A DNA stretch of 40,067 nt. Origin: Aquabacterium sp. GTDB taxonomy: Bacteria > Pseudomonadota > Gammaproteobacteria > Burkholderiales > Burkholderiaceae_C. Location: NCBI RefSeq assembly GCF_021768455.1, contig NZ_JAIZVX010000017.1, positions 1 through 40,067 of the forward strand, given 5' to 3'. The position numbers and the translations under genes were made by a program. Positions 17,906-25,486 of the stretch are shown here, in pieces. How positions within the stretch are numbered: the first letter of the stretch is position 1; each line of letters opens with the position of its first letter. The notes beneath the pieces were generated by a model, which did no database searches, had not been told where the DNA came from, and worked only from the letters and a program-made list of their open reading frames with translations.

Positions 17906-18598
17906 ATGTTGCGCCGTCGGACTTTCATCTTCGCAGGAGGGGCAGCCGCGTCGATTGCTGCAGCCTACCGGCTCACACCCAAGGCCAACACGGCACAGGC
18001 GCGAGCAGGCAAAGGATCACTGGATGATCTGGTGCCCAGGCAGTTCGGTACCTGGCGACAGCTTGACGGTCAGCAACGGGCCATCGTGAGCCCAGACCTC
18101 CAGGCAACCCTCGACACGCTCTACTCAGACACGCTGGCGCGCACCTATGTCGACACGTCGACCGGGCAAAGCGTCATGCTCTCCCTGGCCTATGGCGCCA
18201 ACCAAAGCCGATCCTTGCGAGTGCACAAACCGGAAACCTGCTACTCCGCGCAGGGCTTCCAGATCAGCAAGACCAGCAACCGCAGCCTGAGCATCCATTC
18301 GCACCAGTTGCCCGTCATGCAACTCATTGCAACGCAAGGCCCTCGGGTCGAGTACATCAGTTACTGGATCCGTTCAGGCAATGACATCGTCCGAGGATGG
18401 GTTGAACAAAACCTTTCCACCCTCAAGCACGGTTTGCAAGGCGTGATCCCGGACGGGATCTTGGTTCGGGTGTCCACCATCCACCGAACCGAGCAGAACG
18501 ACTACGCACTCCACGCACAGTTCATCGACGCCCTGCTGACAGGCAACAAGCCTCAAGTGGTTGAAGTGCTGGTCGGCCAGACCCTCATGCAGGGATGA
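17906..18598 (+). CDS. epsI: EpsI-family exosortase-associated protein with Tat-like signal, copy 2
   Basis: EpsI-family protein of 230 residues, function unestablished. Family landmarks are LVPRQFGTW (42-50), LARTYVD, HKPETCYSAQGFQI with Cys112, and HGLQGVIPDGILVRVS. The N-terminus MLRRRTFIFAGGAAAS has an RRxFI twin-arginine-like motif followed by a small, Ala-rich hydrophobic stretch. The first copy instead has a membrane anchor without this motif. The gene follows epsG by 6 bases and completes the xrtB-epsF-epsG-epsI set of the second module. The export route is inference. Confidence 0.87.
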   Translation: MLRRRTFIFAGGAAASIAAAYRLTPKANTAQARAGKGSLDDLVPRQFGTWRQLDGQQRAIVSPDLQATLDTLYSDTLARTYVDTSTGQSVMLSLAYGANQSRSLRVHKPETCYSAQGFQISKTSNRSLSIHSHQLPVMQLIATQGPRVEYISYWIRSGNDIVRGWVEQNLSTLKHGLQGVIPDGILVRVSTIHRTEQNDYALHAQFIDALLTGNKPQVVEVLVGQTLMQG

Positions 18599-18641
18599 TG
18601 TCCAGCACCTGCCTGCGGCCTATGAGGCGCCCATCGACGTC

Positions 18642-19205
18642 ATGAGCCACACCACGGAATTCCCCGTCACCGCCTCACAGCACTGGCACGCCTTGCGTGA
18701 CGACCTGCTTCGTTACGGAGGATGGGGAGCCCTGCTCAAAGAGCAGTCGCTGTGGGCGGTGGCATGGTTTCGCCTGGGCGGCATGCTGGAGCGCCTGCCA
18801 AGCCCCATCCGGCGCCCGGTCCTGACGCTCTGGTGGCTGTGCTTTCGCTTCATTGAAATGCTCACGGGCGTAAGCCTTCCTCTGGGCCTGCAGGCCAAGG
18901 GTGGGTTGCGCATATGGCATTTTGGCAACGTGTTCGTCAACAGCCAGGCTCGGCTGGGGCGCAACTGCACCCTGCGTCAGGGTGTGACCATCGGCAACCG
19001 ACACACCAACGGCCCCTCTCCATACATCGGAGATGATGTCGAACTGGGCGCTTATGCACAGGTGCTGGGAGACATCCGCATCGGTGATCGCGCCCGTGTG
19101 GGCGCCATGTCCGTTGTCCTTCACGACATTCCCGATGGGGCTACCGCAGTGGGGGCGCCAGCACGCATCCTGATGCACCTCACAGCCCCGACCACCGAAA
19201 CATGA
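18642..19205 (+). CDS. Left-handed beta-helix acyltransferase (serine acetyltransferase-like)
   Basis: Predicted O-acyltransferase of 187 residues, likely acetylating a sugar or precursor. Residues 1-80 form an alpha-helical, partly hydrophobic region. Residues 88-172 form hexapeptide repeats, visible as IWHFGNVFVN, ARLGRNCTLRQGVTIGN, PYIGDDVELGAYAQVLGDIRIGDRARVGAMSVV and AVGAPARIL (each part of one continuous helix). His93 is the likely catalytic base. I chose the ATG at 18642; a longer frame from 18561 overlaps epsI by 38 bases and adds Cys/Arg-rich sequence. It overlaps the next glycosyltransferase by 4 bases. CysE proper is unlikely given the EPS context and the missing standard N-terminal domain. 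Confidence 0.8.
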   Translation: MSHTTEFPVTASQHWHALRDDLLRYGGWGALLKEQSLWAVAWFRLGGMLERLPSPIRRPVLTLWWLCFRFIEMLTGVSLPLGLQAKGGLRIWHFGNVFVNSQARLGRNCTLRQGVTIGNRHTNGPSPYIGDDVELGAYAQVLGDIRIGDRARVGAMSVVLHDIPDGATAVGAPARILMHLTAPTTET

Positions 19206-20413
19206 CCTCCGTCGCCTACCTCGTCAACCAATACCCCAAGGTCAGCCACAGCTTCATCAGGCGCGAAATCGAAGCCCTTGAGAAAGCGGGCACTCCCGTC
19301 TATCGGCTGGCGCTGAGAGGCTGGGACGCCGAAACGGTCGACCCCAAAGACCGCGAAGAACAGGCAAGGACGACCTACTTGCTCGGTCGCACCAAGTGGC
19401 GACTGCTGACCGACACCCTGGCGGTGGCGCTTCAGCGGCCAGGTCGGTTTGCCCTGGCGCTGAAAGAGTCCCTGCGACTGGGGCGCCGCGGCGACCGACC
19501 GATCTGGTTGTACCTTGTTTACCTGCTTGAAGCCTGCCGGCTGCACACGCTCATGCGTGCGCAGGGTATCGAACACGTTCACACCCACTTCGGCACCAAC
19601 GGCACCACCGTGGCCATGCTGGCATCCCTCCTTGGCGACATCGGCTACAGCTTCACCGTGCACGGGCCGGAAGAATTCGACAAACCCGAGTTCATCCATC
19701 TGACGGAAAAAATCAACCGAGCTCGGTTTGTGGTGGCCATCACCTCTTTCTGCCGCAGCCAACTCTACCGCTGGTGTGACGTGAGCCAGTGGCCCAAAAT
19801 CCAGGTCGTGCGCTGCGGACTGGAGCCAGACTTTCACACCTTGCACGTGACAGATGTGCCCGATGTCCCTCAACTGCTTTGCATTGGCAGACTGTGCGAA
19901 CAAAAAGGGCAACTGCTGCTCATCCACGCGGCCGCCGAATTGAAGGCCCGAGGCCAGCACTTCAAACTGGTCCTGGCTGGCGATGGAGAAATGCGCCCAG
20001 CCATCGAATCTCTGATCAGAGAGCACGGCCTCGAAGACATGGTGCAGATCACGGGCTGGATCAGCAGCGCGCAGGTTCGAGAGTTGCTTCTGGCCTCTCG
20101 CGCCATGGTGCTGCCCAGTTTTGCAGAAGGCTTGCCCGTCGTGATCATGGAAGCCCTGGCACTCCAGCGCCCCGTGATCACCACCCAGATCGCCGGGATC
20201 CCCGAACTGGTGAAAGGTGGGCATGATGGCTGGCTGATCACCGCGGGATCCGTGCCAGAACTGGTCGATGCCATGAGCAGCGCCCTCAACACCCCGGTCG
20301 AGACCCTTCGCCAATATGGCGCCCACGGCCGCACCCTGGTGACCCAACTGCACGATGTCGATCACGAAGCCGGTGTACTGGCTCGTTTGTTCTCTACCCC
20401 GTCCTCATTCTGA
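19202..20413 (+). CDS. GT4 glycosyltransferase (EPS operon 2)
   Basis: Cytoplasmic retaining GT-B glycosyltransferase of 403 residues. The N-terminus reads SVAYLVNQYPKVSHSFIRRE, a signature of EPS-type GT4 enzymes that begin with a short substrate loop. HVHTHFGTNGTTVAMLAS and FTVHGPEEFD follow. The C-terminal half has CIGRLCEQKGQLLLIHA and the E-x7-E motif EGLPVVIME, then RPVITTQIAGIPELV. It starts in an ATGA overlap with the acyltransferase and ends 9 bases before the next glycosyltransferase. The donor is unknown. Confidence 0.9.
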   Translation: MTSVAYLVNQYPKVSHSFIRREIEALEKAGTPVYRLALRGWDAETVDPKDREEQARTTYLLGRTKWRLLTDTLAVALQRPGRFALALKESLRLGRRGDRPIWLYLVYLLEACRLHTLMRAQGIEHVHTHFGTNGTTVAMLASLLGDIGYSFTVHGPEEFDKPEFIHLTEKINRARFVVAITSFCRSQLYRWCDVSQWPKIQVVRCGLEPDFHTLHVTDVPDVPQLLCIGRLCEQKGQLLLIHAAAELKARGQHFKLVLAGDGEMRPAIESLIREHGLEDMVQITGWISSAQVRELLLASRAMVLPSFAEGLPVVIMEALALQRPVITTQIAGIPELVKGGHDGWLITAGSVPELVDAMSSALNTPVETLRQYGAHGRTLVTQLHDVDHEAGVLARLFSTPSSF

Positions 20414-20422
20414 TCACAACGC

Positions 20423-21616
20423 ATGGCCCTCCTGAGCCTCTTGCTGCTGCTGGCGGCACTCACCCTGACCATTCCTTGCCTGGTCTTCGCCGCACAAGTT
20501 GTTGCGGCCGCGGTGAGCCGCGCTCCGCGCCCGGCGACAGAAGACGACGGGCAGCGCCCAAGCGTCGCCGTGCTGGTGCCTGCGCACAATGAATCCGGCG
20601 GACTGGCCGCCACACTCCAGTGCCTGAAAGCACAGCTGTTGCCACAAGACCGGTTGCTGGTGGTGGCCGACAACTGCTCTGACGACACCGCCGCCATCGC
20701 ACGCTCGCTTGGTGCGGAAGTGCTTGAGAGGCAACATGACACCTTGCGTGGCAAGGGCTATGCGCTGGACTTCGGTTTCCAGCACCTGAAGAGCTCTCCG
20801 CGTGACGTGCTTCTGATCGTCGACGCCGACTGCACCCTTGCCCCCGCCGCGATCGACACCCTCGTGCGCCGCACGATCTTGCGGCAACGCCCCACGCAAG
20901 CGCTCTACCTGATGCGCCATCGCCATGCGGCATCGGTCAAACAACGGTTTTCCGAGTTCGCATGGCGAGTCAAGAATCACGTCAGACCCAAAGGTTTTGC
21001 CGCCCTTGGTCTCCCCTGTCAACTCATGGGCACAGGCATGGGATTTCCCTGGCAACAGATTGAACAGCACAGCCTGGCATCGGGCCACCTTGTGGAAGAC
21101 ATGCAACTGGGCATCGCTCTGGCCGCTGCAGGCACACCTCCGCTGTTTGTGGAAGATGCACTCGTCCTCAGTGAGTTTCCAGTCGACGAAGCCGCACAGG
21201 CGAAGCAACGCACCCGCTGGGAGCACGGGCACCTGTCCCTCATCCTTCAGGCTCTCCCCGCCTTGCTTCTGGGCTTCCTTCGCCGCCCCCGCAGCGCGAC
21301 CCTGGCCATGGGCCTGGACCTGAGCGTCCCTCCCATCACCTTGCTGACCCTGCTGGCCGTGGCCATGCTGGTCATCACCATGCCCATGGCCTTGCTCGGG
21401 TACCCCACGGCGTTCATGGTGAGCTTGCTGAGCGCCGTCGCGCTGGGCTCCGCCTTGTTGACCGCGTGGTGGTGCCAGGGGCGTGACCTCCTCTCAGCCA
21501 AAGACATCGGGCAAGCCCTGGGGTATGTGCTTTGGAAGCTGCCGCTCTATGCCAAATTCCTCACGGCCAGACAGGTGGAATGGGTGAGGTCGAAACGCGG
21601 TGACAAACATGACTGA
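20423..21616 (+). CDS. Membrane GT2 glycosyltransferase with QxxRW motif
   Basis: GT-A glycosyltransferase of 397 residues with an N-terminal membrane segment (about 3-30) and two or three C-terminal segments (about 285-345). Motifs in order are VAVLVPAHNE, VVADNCSDDT, VDADC with the DxD at 134-136, LVEDMQL and QRTRWEHG (the QxxRW motif). This set is shared by membrane-bound inverting GT2 enzymes, including processive synthases and single-sugar transferases. Within a Wzx/Wzy locus a single-addition role is more likely. Its stop lies inside the next gene: the two overlap by 8 bases. Confidence 0.87.
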   Translation: MALLSLLLLLAALTLTIPCLVFAAQVVAAAVSRAPRPATEDDGQRPSVAVLVPAHNESGGLAATLQCLKAQLLPQDRLLVVADNCSDDTAAIARSLGAEVLERQHDTLRGKGYALDFGFQHLKSSPRDVLLIVDADCTLAPAAIDTLVRRTILRQRPTQALYLMRHRHAASVKQRFSEFAWRVKNHVRPKGFAALGLPCQLMGTGMGFPWQQIEQHSLASGHLVEDMQLGIALAAAGTPPLFVEDALVLSEFPVDEAAQAKQRTRWEHGHLSLILQALPALLLGFLRRPRSATLAMGLDLSVPPITLLTLLAVAMLVITMPMALLGYPTAFMVSLLSAVALGSALLTAWWCQGRDLLSAKDIGQALGYVLWKLPLYAKFLTARQVEWVRSKRGDKHD

Positions 21617-22700
21617 TTTCCAGCGCCGGGTTGTCTCCGTGCTGGGATTGCCCTTCGACGTCATCACAGCAAACGATGCCGAGGAGCAGGTCGTGCAGGC
21701 CATGCGTGAGGGACGGTCGTGCTTCATCTCCACGCCCAACCTCAACTTCCTGGCCATGAGCTTCGAGAGCCCGGAGTTTCGAAACTCTGTGCTGATGAGC
21801 GACCTGTCTCTGGCTGATGGCAAGAGCATTGTCCTGATCGCTCGCATGCTCGGCCAGACGATGCCTGAACGGGTCGCGGGCTCAGACCTGTTTTACCGCT
21901 TGCTCAACCGCCCGGCCTGCGGGCTGCGAACCTTCTTGTTCGGCGGCCCCGATGGCGTTGCCCAAAAGGCGGCCGAGCGCATCAACGAACGCTTTCATGG
22001 CAACGACGTGCAGGCGGTCGGCTGGCATTGCCCTGGATTCGGAACCGTTTCGCAAATGAGTTCGGCAGAGGTCATCGACCACATCAACGCCAGCGAACCG
22101 AACTTTGTCCTCGTGGCCCTGGGTGCCAAGAAGGGCCAGGCCTGGATTCAGCACAACCTCACCGCGCTGCGCCCATGTGTGATCAGCCACCTTGGTGCCG
22201 TGGTGAATTTCTGCGCCGGGACGGTGAAACGGGCCCCCCAGTTCTGGCAAAACTTTGGCCTGGAATGGGTGTGGCGCATCAAGGAAGAGCCGAAGCTCTG
22301 GCGCCGCTATCTGAGCGATGGCACGGCCGTGATGCAGGCCCTCCTCCGGGCACTGACCTGTCGCCTCCCTCGCGCCCACCGCGACACCACACCGGGCACG
22401 TTGCACGTTGCGACCTCTCCGCATGGCGCCGGCGTACGCCTGAGCCTGTCTGGGGCCTGGTCCCAACACAACGTTCACCTGCTGAGAAACGCATGCCAGG
22501 AGGTCGCCACCATCGGAGGCCCGGTGGTGATCGATGCGAAGGACCTCACCAGCCTGGACGCCCATGCCTTGGGGACCCTTCAGTTGCTCTATGGGCTGCA
22601 ACTCAAACGATCGCAACCGTTCGAGATCATCTCCCTCGATCGTTCCCTGCGGTCGTGGCTGACGGCAATGCGTGCTGACTACATCGCCTCCATTCGCTGA
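21609..22700 (+). CDS. WecG/TagA/CpsF-family (GT26) glycosyltransferase with C-terminal STAS-like domain
   Basis: Two-domain protein of 363 residues. Residues 1-250 form a GT26 domain with FISTPNLNFLAM near 39-50, LADGKSIVLI with likely catalytic Asp70, FLFGGPDGVA, LVALGAKKGQAWI, GAVVNFCAGTVKRAP and EEPKLWRRYL. Residues 262-363 look like a STAS domain: a strand VRLSLSGAW, a helix, then VVIDAKDLTSLDAHALGTL and a final helix. The usual phospho-acceptor Ser after the LD is Ala318, so phosphorylation control is unlikely. I chose the ATG at 21609 over a GTG at 21600. It is the last gene of the operon, and converges with the next gene 6 bases later. Confidence 0.87.
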   Translation: MTDFQRRVVSVLGLPFDVITANDAEEQVVQAMREGRSCFISTPNLNFLAMSFESPEFRNSVLMSDLSLADGKSIVLIARMLGQTMPERVAGSDLFYRLLNRPACGLRTFLFGGPDGVAQKAAERINERFHGNDVQAVGWHCPGFGTVSQMSSAEVIDHINASEPNFVLVALGAKKGQAWIQHNLTALRPCVISHLGAVVNFCAGTVKRAPQFWQNFGLEWVWRIKEEPKLWRRYLSDGTAVMQALLRALTCRLPRAHRDTTPGTLHVATSPHGAGVRLSLSGAWSQHNVHLLRNACQEVATIGGPVVIDAKDLTSLDAHALGTLQLLYGLQLKRSQPFEIISLDRSLRSWLTAMRADYIASIR

Positions 22701-22706
22701 ACTCGC

Positions 22707-24146
22707 TCAAACGAGCTTGGGCTCACCCCGGGAGGGGCTGGCCAAATTGAACGTGTCGGCAGCGGCGCAACCCAGCACAAACCAGAAATACCAGTTGTAG
22801 ACGAGGTAATACAACAGGTTGTCTGCAGCGGCGGTGACCAGGTACTGAATCACGATCGCCATCACCGTGAAACCTGCCACCTTCTCGCGCCTGGAGGTGA
22901 TCAGGCCATCCTTGAACACGCGCACATACAACAACACCGCCGGAATGCAACCGAGCAAGCCCAGTTCGAAAATCACCTGAACGAAAACGCTGTGAGACCC
23001 CCAAAGCGTGCCGCCTGACATGCTGAAGAAGGACACGGACATGACCCGGAATGACTCCAGACCATTTCCGATCAAATACGCCTTGAGGTCCATTGCGGCA
23101 AAAGCAGATTGCCACAGCGCCACGCGCCATGCGAACGAATTGAGCTTGGCGTATTGAACGACCTCGTTGCCTTCCCCAAGGTCCATCACCCGATCACGGA
23201 TGGACGGCACCATCATGCCGATCACGGGAAGCAAAACGAGAAAGATCAGCCACTTGCGTTCATACAGCAAGGCATACACGCCAACGACCACCGCATAGCC
23301 GATCCACGCGCTGCGGGTCATGGTCAAACCCAGCATGGCCGATTGCAGCAGGAAATAGGCCCACACCGTTGCACGCTGACGGCTGCCCAACTGCCAATCG
23401 GATGACCGCAAGACATACAGCAGCAAGGTCAGAACCAGGACAAGATAAAACGCGTAAATGTTGGGATGCGCGAAGGTGCTGGCAAGTCGTTCGCCCCCCA
23501 TGCCGCCAGCGGCAAGGGCGACCGCCTTGTACAGGCCATAGAGAGTGGGCAAAACAGAAGACCAAATGGTGAGGCTGGCGCCAAACTTCAGTGCACTTTC
23601 CCCTCGTGGCTTGACGTGAAACGCGATCACGAAGACAGCGAAATTGGTCAACATGCCCACATAAAGCCGGATGGCCTCCGATCGCAAAGGAGAAACTGCG
23701 ACGGCCTCCAGCAAACCAAGCAACAACAGCAGCCAAAGCATCACGTGCTTGCGAGACGCCTGCGGCTTGTCCTTGATCACGACAATCACCGCGATGCCCA
23801 ACATCATGAAGTTGAGCACCCCTCCCAAGCCGGCACCGCCGCCGATCGGGAGGCGCATCGAATCGAACACCAGGTCGCCTGCCGAACGCAGCAACAGCGC
23901 ACCCAGGAAGAACTTGAGTGGGTTGAGCGCAAAAAGCATCAACACCACCAACAAAATCGGCAAGACCGCCAATTTCGCGGGGCTGGAACCAAACAACTTC
24001 GTGAAGTTGGCTGTCACGAAGCCAAACACCAGACAGGTCAGAATCACCCCGGCCCCCAGCAGCATCTGGCGCCCGCTGACGGCAGGCCAGTGTTTGGATG
24101 ACAGAAAGCCGAACAGAGATGGCCTGGGATCGGTTTGGGAAAGCAT
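22707..24146 (-). CDS. O-antigen ligase/Wzy-like polysaccharide polymerase, copy 2
   Basis: Inner-membrane protein of 479 residues with at least 10 hydrophobic segments. Loop landmarks of the O-antigen ligase/polymerase family include RLASTFAHPNIYAFYLV, GLTMTRSAWIGYA, WRVALWQSAFAAM followed by LIGNGLESFRV, and GSHSVFVQVIFELGLLG. It differs widely from the copy at 6849-8366 and probably serves a different repeat unit. It converges with the WecG-STAS gene and diverges from the acyltransferase pair. It stands alone on the minus strand, so it must have its own promoter in 24147-24451. Confidence 0.85.
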   Translation of the reverse strand: MLSQTDPRPSLFGFLSSKHWPAVSGRQMLLGAGVILTCLVFGFVTANFTKLFGSSPAKLAVLPILLVVLMLFALNPLKFFLGALLLRSAGDLVFDSMRLPIGGGAGLGGVLNFMMLGIAVIVVIKDKPQASRKHVMLWLLLLLGLLEAVAVSPLRSEAIRLYVGMLTNFAVFVIAFHVKPRGESALKFGASLTIWSSVLPTLYGLYKAVALAAGGMGGERLASTFAHPNIYAFYLVLVLTLLLYVLRSSDWQLGSRQRATVWAYFLLQSAMLGLTMTRSAWIGYAVVVGVYALLYERKWLIFLVLLPVIGMMVPSIRDRVMDLGEGNEVVQYAKLNSFAWRVALWQSAFAAMDLKAYLIGNGLESFRVMSVSFFSMSGGTLWGSHSVFVQVIFELGLLGCIPAVLLYVRVFKDGLITSRREKVAGFTVMAIVIQYLVTAAADNLLYYLVYNWYFWFVLGCAAADTFNLASPSRGEPKLV

Positions 24147-24277
24147 GGGCGAGGCGCAACAAGAGGCCGGAGAGCGACAGGTCAGACACTACCACTGAAC
24201 CCACATCGAGACACCACACAAAGAGACGTGCGCCTCCGAAGTCGGGACAGAAGGCCACAAACCCGGCATGAAGTGGG

Positions 24278-24294
24278 CCGGCACGAAGCTTGCG
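24278..24294 (+). promoter_or_regulatory. Sigma-54 (RpoN) promoter candidate
   Basis: CGGCACG, four bases AAGC, then TTGC matches the consensus TGGCACG-N4-TTGC at all but the first T. The invariant GG (24280-24281) and GC (24292-24293) are exactly 12 bases apart. Transcription would start near 24305, leaving a leader of about 147 bases before the acyltransferase. The site implies control by an enhancer-binding protein. In related bacteria the PrsK/PrsR/RpoN system controls exosortase-linked genes; applying that here is inference. Confidence 0.55.
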
Positions 24295-24376
24295 CGCACA
24301 CAAAGTGTCGGGGCACTGCGACACCACCGAAACGGAATGAAAAAAACGGCGAGAACCGATTCAGATCGGAAACGAG

Positions 24377-24390
24377 GGCAAGCACTTGCC
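24377..24390. repeat. 14-bp dyad, possible operator
   Basis: GGCAAG (24377-24382), two bases CA, then its exact reverse complement CTTGCC (24385-24390). It lies in the predicted leader, about 75 bases after the likely sigma-54 start. It could be a regulator site or a minor hairpin; length alone does not rule out chance. Confidence 0.3.
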
Positions 24391-24451
24391 GCCACACTGT
24401 CGCGCAGGTCAGCGCGGGACCATCGTACGACACGACACGACTCGCTGCGCG

Positions 24452-25486
24452 ATGACGCCCCAGAGTCCAGCCATGCACCCGCCTCTTGCACACCACCATT
24501 ACCCCTCGTTGAACGGATGGCGCGGCATCAGCATCCTGCTGGTGCTGGCCACCCACTTGCTGCCTTTGGGCCCGAAGGCATGGCACATCAACTTGCTGAC
24601 CGGCATGATGGGCATGGCCATCTTTTTCATCCTGTCGGGCTTCCTGATCACCGAGTTCCTGCTTCAACGCCCGGATGCCGGCGCCTTCATCGTCCGGCGC
24701 TTTGCCCGGGTGTTGCCACTGTTTTATGTCTACAGCCTGATTGTGCTGTGGTGGTTTGCGCAACCCCCTGAAAACTGGCGTGCGGTGCTCCTGTTCTACG
24801 CCAACCTGCCGCCACAGCGCTTCATTCCGGCCACAGCCCACCTTTGGAGCCTTTGCCTGGAGGTGCAGTTCTACGTCGCCATGGCCCTGTGGTGCCTGCT
24901 CACCCGCGGCAGGGCGACCTGGATCCTGGTGGCCTCGGCCTTGGCCATCACGGCCTATCGGATTCAACACCAGGCCTATGCGTCATCGGTCTCGTATTTC
25001 CGAGCCGACGAAATCATGGCCGGCTGCATTCTGGCGCTGGCCCTGCACAACAAGCTGCCAGACAAGGTCAAGTGGCTGATTCGAGACACACCGTGGCCCA
25101 TCACGGCGGTGCTGTTTGTGGCGTCCTGCGCCGAAGCCAGCGGCCCTTTGAATTACGCCCGCCCCTACCTGGCCGCCATGCTGGTGGGCTACACCCTGCT
25201 CAACCCGGGCCACACCCTCGCAAAAAGCCTGTCCCGGCCCTGGCTGGCGTATGTCGCCAGCATTTCGTTTGCGCTGTACATCATTCATCCCTTCCTCGCC
25301 CACACCTGGCTGGGCGAAGGCGACCCCTTGACCCGTTATCTCAAACGCCCTCTTCTTTTTGTGGCGCTGTGGGGCTTGGCACACCTCTCCACCTTTTACT
25401 TTGAAGCACCCTTGACTGAATGGGGGAAGCGAATCACGCGAACCTCCCCCAGGGACCTCGTGGGCAGAAAGCAGCCCAGAACGTGA
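24452..25486 (+). CDS. Acyltransferase 3 family membrane O-acyltransferase
   Basis: Inner-membrane acyltransferase of about 344 residues, of the type that adds acetyl or other acyl groups to surface polysaccharides. The N-terminus has LNGWRGISILLVLATH, with His35 in the family's conserved position, then FFILSGFLITEFLL, VRRFARVLPLFYVY and LWSLCLEVQFY. The remaining two-thirds is a series of membrane helices, ending ISFALYIIHPFLAH and a basic tail. The start is uncertain: ATG at 24452 or 24473; neither has a strong ribosome site, and an upstream frame to 24386 is Cys/Arg-rich and unlikely. The end overlaps the next gene by 4 bases. Confidence 0.83.
   Translation: MTPQSPAMHPPLAHHHYPSLNGWRGISILLVLATHLLPLGPKAWHINLLTGMMGMAIFFILSGFLITEFLLQRPDAGAFIVRRFARVLPLFYVYSLIVLWWFAQPPENWRAVLLFYANLPPQRFIPATAHLWSLCLEVQFYVAMALWCLLTRGRATWILVASALAITAYRIQHQAYASSVSYFRADEIMAGCILALALHNKLPDKVKWLIRDTPWPITAVLFVASCAEASGPLNYARPYLAAMLVGYTLLNPGHTLAKSLSRPWLAYVASISFALYIIHPFLAHTWLGEGDPLTRYLKRPLLFVALWGLAHLSTFYFEAPLTEWGKRITRTSPRDLVGRKQPRT

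Larger units (their letters stand above)
24147..24451. other. Divergent intergenic region, 305 bp, carrying promoter elements
   Basis: This gap lies between the starts of the second polymerase (-) and the acyltransferase pair (+). It contains the sigma-54-type site at 24278-24294 (+), a dyad at 24377-24390 and a shorter one, CCGAT/ATCGG, around 24357-24370. Short frames across it do not look like proteins. No clear minus-strand promoter for the polymerase was found by eye. Confidence 0.7.

Noticed and set aside
22701-22716. Short dyad at the convergent junction after the WecG-STAS gene as a terminator
   Set aside because: Stem is only four bases and lacks a T-run.
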